Shown piece after piece: positions 1 through 9,443 of a stretch of 64,000 nt of DNA (the first letter of the stretch is position 1; every line of letters starts with the position of its first letter). This DNA is from an uncultured Clostridia bacterium. Lineage in GTDB: Bacteria > Bacillota > Clostridia > Oscillospirales > Ruminococcaceae. The notes beneath the pieces were generated by a model. That model made no database searches. It was not told the origin of the DNA and was given only the letters and a program-made list of their open reading frames with translations. The position numbers and the translations under genes were made by a program. The stretch covers positions 1-64,000 of the forward strand of contig CANQUM010000007.1 in the NCBI GenBank assembly GCA_947627045.1. Direction: 5' to 3'.

Positions 1-537
1 AAATATCAGGACAAACAGATTCCGAGAGAGGATTTGGAGAAAATAATTGAGGCAGGTATTTATGCTTCAAATGCAGGTGGCGGTCAACGGAGTATGATTG
101 TAGGAATACGAAATGCGAAGCTTGTAGATATGCTCGGCAAAATGAATATGTCGCATTTTGACCGCAGTCGGCTCATTGGCTCGTATGTTTCAAAAAAGCA
201 GCCGAGCGTTATCGACGACCCAAATATCAAGAGTGGTTTTTATGGTGCGCCTGCACTATGCATTGTGTTTGCACAAAAGGATTTTATGTTCGGAATTCCC
301 GACGCTTTTTGTTGTGCAGAAACAATGCTTATGGAAGCATTTGATCTCGGCATATCTTCATGCATTGTTTCCCGAGCAGAGGAAACTTTTGATAATGAAA
401 TCTGTGCTAAGCTATTAAAAGAATGGGAAATACCTGAGAATTATATTGCACGGTGCTTTGTTACGCTCGGTTACTGTGATGGAGAATATCCTAAGCCTAA
501 ACCGAGAAAAGCAAACAGAAGTAAAATTATTGAATGA
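1..537 (+). CDS. Nitroreductase family protein, 5' end cut by window
   Basis: Flavin-dependent NAD(P)H oxidoreductase of the nitroreductase family; substrate unknown. The frame is open from base 1 (KYQDKQIPREDLEKI), matching the family's usual 'RRSxRxYxxxxIxxexLexIleA' start, so the true start lies upstream and the ORF-track start at 34 is internal. The segment EAGIYASNAGGGQRS corresponds to the 'A-a-aPSagnxQ' flavin-binding region, and the C-terminal part (AMLMEAFDLGISSCIVSR, GYCDGEYP) matches the conserved 'A a-s-GLg-ciig' region. It ends 9 bases before the PPOX-ferredoxin gene, so the two are probably one operon with the macrodomain and sirtuin genes. Family call is firm; physiological role is not. 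Confidence 0.82.
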   Translation, partial: KYQDKQIPREDLEKIIEAGIYASNAGGGQRSMIVGIRNAKLVDMLGKMNMSHFDRSRLIGSYVSKKQPSVIDDPNIKSGFYGAPALCIVFAQKDFMFGIPDAFCCAETMLMEAFDLGISSCIVSRAEETFDNEICAKLLKEWEIPENYIARCFVTLGYCDGEYPKPKPRKANRSKIIE

Positions 538-546
538 GGGTAGATT

Positions 547-1164
547 ATGGACGCAAAAATTTGTTTACAAAAACTTCAATATGTAGGGGTTCTGGCGTTT
601 GCAACAGTTGACGAATTTGGAAATCCACAAATACGCAATATAAGTGCTATTCACTATGAGCCTGAAGCAATGTATTTCTTTACTGCAAAGGGTAAAGCGT
701 TTTGCAAAGAGCTTTTAACAGACGGACGTGTTCAGGTTTTGGGATATACGAAGTATAAAGAGATGATTCGTCTTTCTGCGAGGGCAAAGCCTGTTAAAGA
801 AGATGAGCAGGAACACTGGATTAATACAATATTTGACGAGCAGCCTTATCTTTATAATGTATATCCTGATGATACACGAAAATTGGCAGGTATAGTTTTT
901 CAGATTACCGATGCTGAAATTGAGTACTTCAATCTTGGCGTCAAGCCTATTTTTCGGGAAAGCTACACCATAGGAAACGGACGAATTTCATTCAGGGGTT
1001 ATGAGATTACAGAATCCTGCATAGGCTGCGGAAGATGCTTAAAAAGCTGTCCTCAGCGATGTATTGAGTCGGGAAACCCTTATTGTATACAGCAAGAGCA
1101 TTGTCTGCATTGCGGAAATTGCTATGAGGTATGTCCAGCAAATGCGATAGAGAAACGAGGTTAG
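547..1164 (+). CDS. PPOX-type flavin protein fused to 2x[4Fe-4S] ferredoxin domain
   Basis: About 205 residues. Residues 1-140 look like the pyridoxamine 5'-phosphate oxidase-like split-barrel flavin-binding fold (GVLAFATVDEFGNPQIRNIS near the start). Residues 155-203 hold two ferredoxin motifs: CIGCGRCLKSCP and CLHCGNCYEVCP. The likely role is electron transfer between an iron-sulfur module and a flavin, cytosolic. It follows the nitroreductase gene by 9 bases and its stop is 1 base from the macrodomain start, so translation is likely coupled. The partner and substrate cannot be read from sequence. Confidence 0.85.
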   Translation: MDAKICLQKLQYVGVLAFATVDEFGNPQIRNISAIHYEPEAMYFFTAKGKAFCKELLTDGRVQVLGYTKYKEMIRLSARAKPVKEDEQEHWINTIFDEQPYLYNVYPDDTRKLAGIVFQITDAEIEYFNLGVKPIFRESYTIGNGRISFRGYEITESCIGCGRCLKSCPQRCIESGNPYCIQQEHCLHCGNCYEVCPANAIEKRG

Positions 1165-1165
1165 T

Positions 1166-1945
1166 ATGACCCAAAAAGAAAGACTTTTTTATTTGATAGA
1201 ATATCTGCTTATAGAGAATTCTGCTTTTAGTAATATGGTAATTCCCTATAATGAGACAGAACAGTTTAAGCTGTTTAGAAGTCTGGTAAATATCCGTCCG
1301 CCGAAACCTGCCAGCAATGAATTTCTGACAGTGCAGGACGAATATCTGAAAGAGGAAATCGCAAATAAAGGTATAACTGATATTGCAGTGCTTAAGCCGA
1401 TTAAGAACAATATATATTTATGGCAGGGAGATATTACAACGCTGAAATGCGGTGCAATCGTAAATGCTGCCAACAGCGGCATGACAGGCTGTTATTCTCC
1501 TTGTCATGGGTGTATAGATAATGCTATTCATACCTATGCAGGAGTACAGCTTCGGCTTGAATGTTCTGAAATAATGAAAAAGCAGGGTTATGCCGAGCCG
1601 ATTGGAAATGCTAAGATCACAAAAGCATATAATTTGCCGTGTGATTATGTAATTCACACAGTAGGACCGATTGTATCGGGACGGCTTGGCGAAAAACATT
1701 GCAGAATGCTTGAGTCATGCTATCGTTCTTGCTTGGAAGTTGCAGAGGAAAACGGAGTAAAAAGCATAGCCTTTTGCTGTATTTCAACAGGGGAGTTTCA
1801 TTTTCCAAACGATAAGGCAGCGGAAATTGCGGTACAGACGGTCAAAGATTATATGGAACAGTCAAACAGTGATATAAAGGTGATATTCAATGTTTTCAAA
1901 GATTACGATTACCAAATCTACCGAGACTTACTCAGAAAATATTAA
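1166..1945 (+). CDS. Zinc-type macrodomain ADP-ribose hydrolase
   Basis: 259 residues. The macrodomain occupies about residues 85-259: GDITTLKCGAIVNAAN is the adenosine/ribose-binding start, VIHTVGP is the classic central strand, and FCCISTGEFHFP is the phosphate loop. The insertion GCYSPCHGCIDNAIH is the Cys/His-rich segment typical of the zinc-containing macrodomains found beside class M sirtuins. The N-terminal ~80 residues are an extension also seen in that subfamily. Expected reaction: removal of ADP-ribose from protein side chains, reversing the neighbouring sirtuin. Its 3' end overlaps the sirtuin start by 56 bases. Confidence 0.88.
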   Translation: MTQKERLFYLIEYLLIENSAFSNMVIPYNETEQFKLFRSLVNIRPPKPASNEFLTVQDEYLKEEIANKGITDIAVLKPIKNNIYLWQGDITTLKCGAIVNAANSGMTGCYSPCHGCIDNAIHTYAGVQLRLECSEIMKKQGYAEPIGNAKITKAYNLPCDYVIHTVGPIVSGRLGEKHCRMLESCYRSCLEVAEENGVKSIAFCCISTGEFHFPNDKAAEIAVQTVKDYMEQSNSDIKVIFNVFKDYDYQIYRDLLRKY

Positions 1946-2759
1946 TGGTCTTAAAAATGCTATAAAGTCGGCAGACGCTGTGATAATTGGAGCAGGTGCA
2001 GGGCTTTCTACTTCGGCAGGACTTATTTATTCAGGCGAGCGATTTAAGCGTTATTTTTCTGATTTTGCCGAAAAATACGGTATTTCTGATATGTATACGG
2101 GAGGCTTCTATTCGTTTGAAACGAAAGAGGAGTATTGGGCTTGGTGGAGCAGGCACATATATGTAAACCGTTATATGAATGCGCCTAAGCCTGTTTATGA
2201 GGAATTATTTGAATTAGTAAAAGACAAAGACTATTTTGTAATTACAACAAATGTTGACCACTGTTTTCAGAAAGCTGGTTTTGATAAGAAACGGCTGTTT
2301 TACACGCAAGGAGATTATGGTCTGTTTCAATGCAGTGAGCCATGCTGTCAAGAAACCTTTGAAAATGAGGATATTATACGCCAAATGGTTGAGAAGCAAA
2401 GTGATATGCGTATTCCTGAAAAGCTGCTGCCGATTTGTCCGCATTGCGGAAAGCCTATGACAATGAATCTGCGCTCAGATAACAAGTTTGTGGAAGATGA
2501 AGGCTGGCATAAAGCGAGCGAGAGATATTCTGAATTCTTACGCAGGCACAGAAATATGAAAGTTTTGTTCTTTGAGTTGGGTGTTGGTATGAATACCCCT
2601 GTGATAATTAAATATCCATTTTGGCAGATGACATTAAAAAATCCGCAGGCAGTATATGCCTGTGTCAATTATGGTGAGGCATTCTGTTTGCAGGAAATAC
2701 AGAAACAGTCAATTTGCATTGACAGTGATATCGGAAGAGTACTTAAAGATTTAAAATGA
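1890..2759 (+). CDS. Class M sirtuin (SirTM), protein ADP-ribosyltransferase-like
   Basis: 289 residues, Sir2 Rossmann fold: GAGAGLSTSAGL is the NAD loop, TTNVDHCFQKAG the ribose-binding motif, and CSEPCC plus CPHCGKP the four-cysteine zinc site. Where canonical sirtuins have the catalytic His, this has Gln (YTQGDYG), a hallmark of class M sirtuins that ADP-ribosylate rather than deacetylate. ATG 1890 is preceded by AAAGGTGAT at good spacing although it lies inside the macrodomain gene, so the 56-base overlap is judged real and indicates coupling. In staphylococci and streptococci this pair sits with GcvH-L and lipoate ligase; here the partners are redox genes, so the target protein may differ. 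Confidence 0.87.
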   Translation: MFSKITITKSTETYSENINGLKNAIKSADAVIIGAGAGLSTSAGLIYSGERFKRYFSDFAEKYGISDMYTGGFYSFETKEEYWAWWSRHIYVNRYMNAPKPVYEELFELVKDKDYFVITTNVDHCFQKAGFDKKRLFYTQGDYGLFQCSEPCCQETFENEDIIRQMVEKQSDMRIPEKLLPICPHCGKPMTMNLRSDNKFVEDEGWHKASERYSEFLRRHRNMKVLFFELGVGMNTPVIIKYPFWQMTLKNPQAVYACVNYGEAFCLQEIQKQSICIDSDIGRVLKDLK

Positions 2760-2775
2760 AGATATATTAATTTTG

Positions 2776-2802
2776 GCACATAGAAATCTATGTGCTTTTT
2801 TT
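2776..2802 (+). terminator. Intrinsic terminator after sirtuin operon
   Basis: Perfect 9-bp stem GCACATAGA/TCTATGTGC with a 2-base loop, followed by a run of seven T. Placed 16 bases after the sirtuin stop, it closes the redox/ADP-ribosylation operon. Confidence 0.9.
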
Positions 2803-2847
2803 ATTTATTGCTTACCGGATTTAATTGCACCCTTTTCAGACAAGATA

Positions 2848-2876
2848 TTGAAATTAATGAGAAATAGTGATATAAT
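2848..2876 (+). promoter_or_regulatory. Sigma-A-type promoter of recJ-rel
   Basis: TTGAAA and TATAAT separated by 17 bases, ending about 30 bases before the recJ start. No operator-like palindrome is visible around it. Confidence 0.75.
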
Positions 2877-2907
2877 AAATTGTTAATAAAACTGAAAGGA
2901 AAGTTGT

Positions 2908-4923
2908 ATGAAGCGCTGGGAAATTAAAAAACCTGACCCTTTGAAGGTTGATGAGATTCTGAGAAAAAGTGATTTAACATCACTTTGTGCGGAAGTTTTA
3001 GTGTCAAGAGGATATGACAATATGGAAATGCTCGTTGATTTTTTCAATAACGACGAGCTTTCAGACCCGATGACGCTAAAAGATATGCCTCAGGCAGTAG
3101 AGGTGATTTCCCGGGCAATAAACAACGGCGAATTGATTTGTGTTTACGGCGATTATGACTGCGACGGCATTACTTCAACTACTATTTTGGTGAAATATCT
3201 CGATTTCAGCGGAGCGAACGTTATGTATTACATTCCGCATCGTGATGAGGGATACGGAATAAATAAAAATGCAGTGGATAAACTGAAAGAGCAGGGAGTT
3301 TCGCTTATAATCACAGTTGATAATGGAATTCTAGCGATAGATGAGGCAGAATATATAAAGGAACTTGGTATTAAGCTGGTTATTACAGACCATCATCAGC
3401 CGGGCGATGTGCTTCCCATAGCAGATGCGGTTGTAAACCCTCACCGTGAAGATTGCCCGTCTACGTTTAAAGATTTAGCGGGTGTTGGAGTAACTTTCAA
3501 GCTCTGTGCAGCATTAGATGGAGATTACTCAATTGTTTCAGAGCAGTTTTCCGATCTTGCAGCTTTGGGAACTATTGCGGATATTGTTCCGCTGAAGGGC
3601 GAAAACAGAACTCTTGTCAAGAACGGACTGGATATGTTTAAAAACAGCGAGAATTACGGTCTGCTGTATCTTCTTGAAAAGTGCGGTATAAATAAGAACA
3701 GAGTAACTTCAAACTCTGTGTCATTTGGAATAGCACCGAGAATCAATGCCGCAGGAAGATTTGGTTCTGCATCAACTGCGGTTGATGCTTTGCTATCGGA
3801 GGATGAAAGCGCTAAATTTGAAATTGATGATCTGTTAATGCTCAATAATCGCAGAAAAGAAACTGAGATTATGATTTTAAGGGATATTTTTGAATATATA
3901 GACGAAAATCCAAATATATTAAATGAAAAGGTGTTGGTAATAAGCGGTAAAGGCTGGCATCACGGAGTAATAGGTATAGTTTCTGCGAAAATAATGGAGC
4001 TTTACGGCAAGCCCAACTTTATAATTTCCGTAGACGAAAACGGAATAGGCAGGGGTTCCGCACGGAGTTTTGAAGGGTTTAACGTTTATAAATGCTTGAG
4101 ATACTGTGAGGATACCTTGATAAGGTTCGGAGGACATAAATTTGCAGGGGGACTGACCGTAAAGGATGATAATATTCCCCGGTTTATAAAAAAGGTATCG
4201 GAGTTTGCCGGTAAATGCGATAAATTAAGCGGAATGATAATAAAAGCAGATAAACTTCTTGAGGCTAAGGATTTTGACATATCTATGGCGGAAAGCCTGA
4301 GTCTTCTTGAGCCTTTCGGCGAGGGAAATAAAATGCCGGTATTCGCTGTTATCGGAGCGGAAGTGAGAAAGATTATTCCGCTGTCGCAGGGGAAACATTC
4401 AAAGATCGAGTTTTTCTACGAAGGAGTTTGCCGTACAGCACTTTTCTTTTCAAAACCTCCTGAGTCTCTTCCGTTTAATGCAGGTGATAAGATTGATATG
4501 CTTGTCAATATGGAGGTCAACGAATATAAGGGAGAAAAACAGCTTTCGTTAAGAGTTGTTGATTTTAGAAATCACGGAATTTCAGGGCAAAAGTATTTTG
4601 CGGCTAAGTTATGTTATGAAGCGTATAAACGTGGAGAAGCAGTACCGCAGAATGTTATTCACCGTGTTAAGCCGACAAGAAATGAGCTTGTCAGAATTTA
4701 TAAGTATATAATGACTGTAAGGCGAGTTTCAATAGATAAGCTGTTTATGAAGTTCAATTCCCAGTCGATGAATTATTTTAAGCTGCGCATTGCTTTAGAC
4801 GCTTTTAATGAGATGGGTTTGATAAAACTTATAGCGTCAAGGCAAGCGGTACATATAGTTGAAGTTTCAAAGAGGGTTGACCTTTCTGAGTCAACGGTTT
4901 TAAAAAATATATATTCCTTATAA
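2908..4923 (+). CDS. recJ: Single-stranded-DNA-specific exonuclease RecJ
   Basis: 671 residues; 5'-3' single-strand exonuclease acting in recombination repair and mismatch excision. DHH phosphoesterase motifs are clear: DYDCDG (about residue 83), ITVDNG, ITDHHQPG, and the DHHA1 motif GGHKFAGG near residue 412 with GRGSAR before it. An OB-fold and a Clostridia-type C-terminal extension follow. The ATG is preceded by GAAAGGAAAG. It is followed by rel after 21 bases, probably the same transcript, an arrangement common in Firmicutes. Confidence 0.95.
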   Translation: MKRWEIKKPDPLKVDEILRKSDLTSLCAEVLVSRGYDNMEMLVDFFNNDELSDPMTLKDMPQAVEVISRAINNGELICVYGDYDCDGITSTTILVKYLDFSGANVMYYIPHRDEGYGINKNAVDKLKEQGVSLIITVDNGILAIDEAEYIKELGIKLVITDHHQPGDVLPIADAVVNPHREDCPSTFKDLAGVGVTFKLCAALDGDYSIVSEQFSDLAALGTIADIVPLKGENRTLVKNGLDMFKNSENYGLLYLLEKCGINKNRVTSNSVSFGIAPRINAAGRFGSASTAVDALLSEDESAKFEIDDLLMLNNRRKETEIMILRDIFEYIDENPNILNEKVLVISGKGWHHGVIGIVSAKIMELYGKPNFIISVDENGIGRGSARSFEGFNVYKCLRYCEDTLIRFGGHKFAGGLTVKDDNIPRFIKKVSEFAGKCDKLSGMIIKADKLLEAKDFDISMAESLSLLEPFGEGNKMPVFAVIGAEVRKIIPLSQGKHSKIEFFYEGVCRTALFFSKPPESLPFNAGDKIDMLVNMEVNEYKGEKQLSLRVVDFRNHGISGQKYFAAKLCYEAYKRGEAVPQNVIHRVKPTRNELVRIYKYIMTVRRVSIDKLFMKFNSQSMNYFKLRIALDAFNEMGLIKLIASRQAVHIVEVSKRVDLSESTVLKNIYSL

Positions 4924-4944
4924 GGGGCAAGGACTGAAGTTATT

Positions 4945-7140
4945 ATGGCAAATTCAAAAAACTATTCAATTGATCTGCTGATAGAGAAAATAACCAGCGA
5001 GGATAAAAAGTACGATCTTGATAAAATAACTCGTGCATATGAGCTTGCTGAGAAAAAGCACGAGGGGCAGACCCGTGATTCGGGAGAGCCGTATATTACT
5101 CACCCTATAGCTGTTGCTCTTATAGCAATAGAGCTTGGAATGGATACTGATTCTATTGCTGCTGCGCTTTTGCACGATGTTGTTGAGGATACGGATTTCA
5201 CGATTGAGCAGGTGAGAAACGAGCTGGGTTCTGATGTTGCTATGCTTGTTGACGGACTTACAAAGCTGAGAAAAATTCCTCTTGCGACAAGAGAGGAACA
5301 GCAGGCTGAGAATGTTAGAAAGATAATACTGGCTACAAGTCAGGATTTGAGAGTTATTATCATAAAGCTTTGCGACAGACTTCATAATATGAGAACTCTG
5401 CAATACAGAACAGATGCAAAAAGAAGAACTACCGCTCTTGAGACTATGAATATCTATGCTCCTATTGCTCACAGGCTGGGAATACAGTCAATAAAAGAGG
5501 AAATAGAGGATTTGTCATTCCAGTATCTTGATCCATACGCATATGAAGAGATCGACAAGCAGATGAATATGCGTAAGGAAAAGCGCATAGAGCTTATTGA
5601 AAAGATAAAGGACAGAATAAGAGAAAGGCTTAAAAAGGATTTTGATCCTGTTCCCGAAATTGAGGGAAGAGTAAAAAGCAACTATGGTATTTATAAAAAG
5701 ATTTTCCGTGACGGAAAGGATATTGACCAGATATATGATAAGTACGCAGTGAGAATTATTGTAAACACTGTTGCCGAATGTTATGGGATCTTGGGAATAA
5801 TACACGAGATGTTCAATCCTATTCCTAACAGGTTTAAAGATTACATTTCAACTCCGAAGCCTAATATGTATCAATCTTTGCATACTACGGTTATCGGTCG
5901 TGAAGGTATACCCTTTGAGGTTCAGATAAGAACGTGGGATATGCACCATACTGCAGAATACGGAATCGCCGCACACTGGAAATACAAAGAGGGTATTACA
6001 AAAAAAGACAAGAATGATGAACGTCTTGCATGGATAAGGAAGATTCTCGAGGCTCAAAAGGAAGCCGACGACGTTGAGGAGATAGTCAGAACAATAAAAA
6101 GCGACCTTGCTCCTGAGGACGTATTTGCATACACACCGAAAGGCGATATGATTTCGCTTCCTATTGATTCTACTGTTATTGATTTTGCATATGCTATTCA
6201 CACTCAGGTGGGACACAAAATGATAGGCGCTAAGGCTGACAATAAGATGGTTTCCATTGACCATAAGATCCAAACAGGCGAGATAATAGAAATTTTGACC
6301 ACCAGTAATGAAAATCACGGTCCCAGCAGGTCGTGGCTTGAAATTGCAAAGACAAATCAGGCAAAGTCAAAAATCCGTTCGTGGTTCAAGAAAGAACGCA
6401 GAGAGGAGAACATTGCCGAGGGTAAGGCGGAGCTTGAACGTGAGTTTAAGCGTAACTTTATTCATATTCCTGAAAGTGATTTAGAGGAGTTTCTTGCTGC
6501 AGATATGAAGCGTCATAACTGCGATAGTCTGGACAGCTTTTATGCTGCTATTGGATACGGAGGAGTTCAGCTTCACAAGGTTATCAGGAGATTAAAAGAC
6601 GAATATACAAAAAAATACGAAAAGAATATTAATATTGATAAATCTGATATTGATGTTTCTATTAGTTCAGGCAAGAGCAATTCTTCCGGAATTATTGTAG
6701 ACGGAATCGGCGATTGTTTGGTTAAGTTTGCAGCCTGCTGTTCTCCGCTTCCTGGAGACGACGTAATAGGTTTTATAACAAAAGGTCATGGTATTTCGGT
6801 TCACAAGAGAGACTGTATTAACTTTTTAAATCAAATTAAGGGAAAGGAAAACAGCCAAAGATGGGTTGCTGTACATTGGGCTGAGGATAGAAACACTTCC
6901 TATTTCAGAGCTATTCTCGATGTGGTTGCTCATAACAGAATAGGTCTGCTTGCTGATATTTCAAATGTTCTTGCAGCAATTAAGATACCTATGCACGAGG
7001 CTGTTGCAAGAGAGCTTAAAAACGGTAACGCAAATGTTATTGTTACAATAAGCGTTGCGGGCAAGGAGCAGCTTGACAATGTAATTACACGGCTTTTGAA
7101 AATAGATAGTGTTATTTCGGTTGACAGAACAGGAAAATAG
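4945..7140 (+). CDS. rel: Bifunctional (p)ppGpp synthetase/hydrolase Rel
   Basis: 731 residues, full length. HD hydrolase domain at about residues 45-150 (HDVVEDT), synthetase domain at about 230-350 with RFKDYIS and YQSLHTTV, TGS domain at about 395-455 (DVFAYTPKGD), a zinc-finger/helical region (CCSPLPGDD) and a C-terminal ACT domain. RFKD is the RXKD form found in hydrolase-competent bifunctional enzymes, not the EXDD form of monofunctional RelA. It makes and degrades the stringent-response alarmone on starved ribosomes. Cotranscribed with recJ. Confidence 0.96.
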   Translation: MANSKNYSIDLLIEKITSEDKKYDLDKITRAYELAEKKHEGQTRDSGEPYITHPIAVALIAIELGMDTDSIAAALLHDVVEDTDFTIEQVRNELGSDVAMLVDGLTKLRKIPLATREEQQAENVRKIILATSQDLRVIIIKLCDRLHNMRTLQYRTDAKRRTTALETMNIYAPIAHRLGIQSIKEEIEDLSFQYLDPYAYEEIDKQMNMRKEKRIELIEKIKDRIRERLKKDFDPVPEIEGRVKSNYGIYKKIFRDGKDIDQIYDKYAVRIIVNTVAECYGILGIIHEMFNPIPNRFKDYISTPKPNMYQSLHTTVIGREGIPFEVQIRTWDMHHTAEYGIAAHWKYKEGITKKDKNDERLAWIRKILEAQKEADDVEEIVRTIKSDLAPEDVFAYTPKGDMISLPIDSTVIDFAYAIHTQVGHKMIGAKADNKMVSIDHKIQTGEIIEILTTSNENHGPSRSWLEIAKTNQAKSKIRSWFKKERREENIAEGKAELEREFKRNFIHIPESDLEEFLAADMKRHNCDSLDSFYAAIGYGGVQLHKVIRRLKDEYTKKYEKNINIDKSDIDVSISSGKSNSSGIIVDGIGDCLVKFAACCSPLPGDDVIGFITKGHGISVHKRDCINFLNQIKGKENSQRWVAVHWAEDRNTSYFRAILDVVAHNRIGLLADISNVLAAIKIPMHEAVARELKNGNANVIVTISVAGKEQLDNVITRLLKIDSVISVDRTGK

Positions 7141-7332
7141 AAACAGCGATGTTGCATTCTCTAATGCCTATTATAATTTTATTAATGAGAAACATAGCAT
7201 AACGTCAGGCTTTATCAAAGCTAAGAGTTTCAAAGATTTACCGAGAGTTTTTGAGAATCGGTTATAGTGTTACTGCTGCGTTTTGAAAAATTGATATTAT
7301 AATTAATAAGAAAAAAGGAGAAAGTTTGGCTA

Positions 7333-7956
7333 ATGAAAATAATAAAACTTAAACCGCTTAGCGAAATAGGTACTAACTCTTATATTGTTGAAACAGATAA
7401 AAAGAATGCGGTCTTAATTGACGCACCTGCTGATGCGGATTATATTATTTCTCAGCTTAAATTAAACGGACTAACCTTAAAAAAGGTGTTGCTGACGCAT
7501 GGTCATATTGACCACACAGGGGCTGTATATGATTTGGCTGAAAAAACAGGCTGCGAGGTTTATATTCATCTTGCTGACAATGCTAAGCTGTATGACGACG
7601 ATCTTAGTTTGTCAAATTATTTAGGAATACCTTTAAAGCCTTACAGAGATGCAAAAGTTTCGTCAGACGGAGATACAATATCACAAGACGAAATAAAATT
7701 AAAAGTCATATCAACTCCTGGTCATACTAGCGGGTCTGTTTGTTATGTATGCGGAGATGTAATGTTTTCGGGAGATACTATTTTTTACAGGTCGGTCGGA
7801 AGAACAGATATGGTTGACGGAGATCCTGAAACGCTTATCAAGTCGCTTAAAAGGCTTAAAGAAATTGATTTTGATTACACTGTATACTCCGGGCATGGCA
7901 CACCCACCAGCTTAGAAGACGAAAAAGCGTTTAATCCTTATATGAGGGAACTGTAA
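7333..7956 (+). CDS. MBL-fold metallo-hydrolase (glyoxalase II-like)
   Basis: 207 residues, single metallo-beta-lactamase domain. Metal ligands: THGHIDHTG (HxHxDH), STPGHTSGS, FSGDTIF and YSGHGTPT. This set is typical of the YcbL/hydroxyacylglutathione hydrolase-like zinc enzymes found beside hemZ in Clostridia. SD AAAAGGAGAA precedes ATG 7333 at slightly long spacing. One base separates it from hemZ. Thioester hydrolase is the default guess; substrate unknown. Confidence 0.88.
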   Translation: MKIIKLKPLSEIGTNSYIVETDKKNAVLIDAPADADYIISQLKLNGLTLKKVLLTHGHIDHTGAVYDLAEKTGCEVYIHLADNAKLYDDDLSLSNYLGIPLKPYRDAKVSSDGDTISQDEIKLKVISTPGHTSGSVCYVCGDVMFSGDTIFYRSVGRTDMVDGDPETLIKSLKRLKEIDFDYTVYSGHGTPTSLEDEKAFNPYMREL

Positions 7957-7957
7957 A

Positions 7958-9439
7958 ATGACATTGATTTTCAGCGGAAATGATTTTAAATATGAACTTG
8001 AAAGCGTAGTTAAGCTGTTTATTCCTGCTACGCTTTTTGACATTTTCTATGAAGTAAAGACTGAATATTTCAGCAATGATTTTTGCTTTATAAGACGTAA
8101 AAAAGGAAAACAAAAAACATATCTTTACACTGTTTGCAGAATTGGTGAAAACATAAAATATAAAATTAATTGTATTTTAAATTCAGCAGACAACTATGAG
8201 GGAAATTGTGAAATAATACTTGCAAGGCTTTTGTTTCAATGTCTTACCGAACTTACAGGGAAGTCGGCAAAATGGGGGATATTAACAGGTATACGTCCAG
8301 TTAAGCGTGTCAATAAAATGCTGGACAGGGGAATGTCAAAAGAGGCAATCGAGAAAGAGCTTTCTGAGAAATTTCTTTGTGAAAAATCTAAGATAGATTT
8401 AGCATACAAAACTGCGCTTACACAAAAAAGAGCTCTTGAAAATATGAGCAGTAAATCCTTCAGTTTATATATTTCCATACCTTTTTGCCCATCGAGATGC
8501 TCGTATTGTTCGTTTGTTTCGCAGTCGGCAGAGAGCAGTATAAGGCTTATTCCCGAGTATGTTGAACGTCTTTGCGACGAGATTTCTTACACTGCAGATG
8601 TAATTTCAAGTAAAGGTCTAAGACTTGACACGATTTATTTCGGCGGCGGAACTCCGACGTCTCTCTACGCACATCAGCTTGAAAAGATAATGAAGACTAT
8701 TTCCCGACATTTTGATCTATCAGCTTTGCGGGAATACACCGTAGAAGCAGGAAGAGCAGACACAATAACAAGAGAAAAGCTGGAGGTCATTAAGAACTTC
8801 GGTGCAGACAGAATTTCTATAAATCCGCAGACTATGAACGACAGCGTACTTGAGACTATAGGCAGACGTCATACTGTAAAGCAGTTTATAGAAAGTTTTA
8901 AACTTGCTAAAGAGATCGGATTTAAAATAATTAATACCGATTTAATAGCAGGCTTGCCGACGGACACAGTAGAGAGTTTTAAGAAAACAGTAGAAGATAT
9001 AATAGCTCTTGAGCCTGAAAATGTTACGGTTCACACACTGTCGATAAAGCGTGCAGCTGATTTGAACCGCAGAAGCGATACAGTTATTGACAATCCGGCT
9101 GAGCAGATGGTTGACTATGCATCAAAAAGGCTGTCGGAGAGCGGATATGATCCTTATTATTTATACAGGCAGAAAAATATGCTTGAGAATTTAGAAAACA
9201 TAGGCTGGTCAAAGCCCGGCAAGGAAAGCTTGTACAACATTTATATTATGGAGGAAAATCAGTCTATAATTGCGCTAGGAGCAGGAGCGTCTACAAAGCT
9301 GGTTGCAAGTAACGGACACTTAAAGAGGATATTTAACTATAAATTCCCGCTTGAATATATAAAGCATTTTGATTTAATGCTTGATAAGAAAAATGAAGCT
9401 AAGGAATTTATTGAGAAAAATATATTAGGTTCAGAGTGA
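7958..9439 (+). CDS. hemZ: Radical SAM HemZ, coproporphyrinogen III dehydrogenase-like
   Basis: 493 residues. Radical SAM cluster motif CPSRCSYC (CX3CX2C) near residue 177, SAM-binding YFGGGTPTSL, and a ~160-residue N-terminal domain typical of HemZ rather than HemN. It belongs to oxygen-independent coproporphyrinogen oxidases, although many Clostridia with hemZ lack a full heme pathway, so the true substrate may differ. Sits between the MBL gene (1 base) and rlmD (4 bases), so one operon. Confidence 0.9.
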   Translation: MTLIFSGNDFKYELESVVKLFIPATLFDIFYEVKTEYFSNDFCFIRRKKGKQKTYLYTVCRIGENIKYKINCILNSADNYEGNCEIILARLLFQCLTELTGKSAKWGILTGIRPVKRVNKMLDRGMSKEAIEKELSEKFLCEKSKIDLAYKTALTQKRALENMSSKSFSLYISIPFCPSRCSYCSFVSQSAESSIRLIPEYVERLCDEISYTADVISSKGLRLDTIYFGGGTPTSLYAHQLEKIMKTISRHFDLSALREYTVEAGRADTITREKLEVIKNFGADRISINPQTMNDSVLETIGRRHTVKQFIESFKLAKEIGFKIINTDLIAGLPTDTVESFKKTVEDIIALEPENVTVHTLSIKRAADLNRRSDTVIDNPAEQMVDYASKRLSESGYDPYYLYRQKNMLENLENIGWSKPGKESLYNIYIMEENQSIIALGAGASTKLVASNGHLKRIFNYKFPLEYIKHFDLMLDKKNEAKEFIEKNILGSE

Positions 9440-9443
9440 AATT

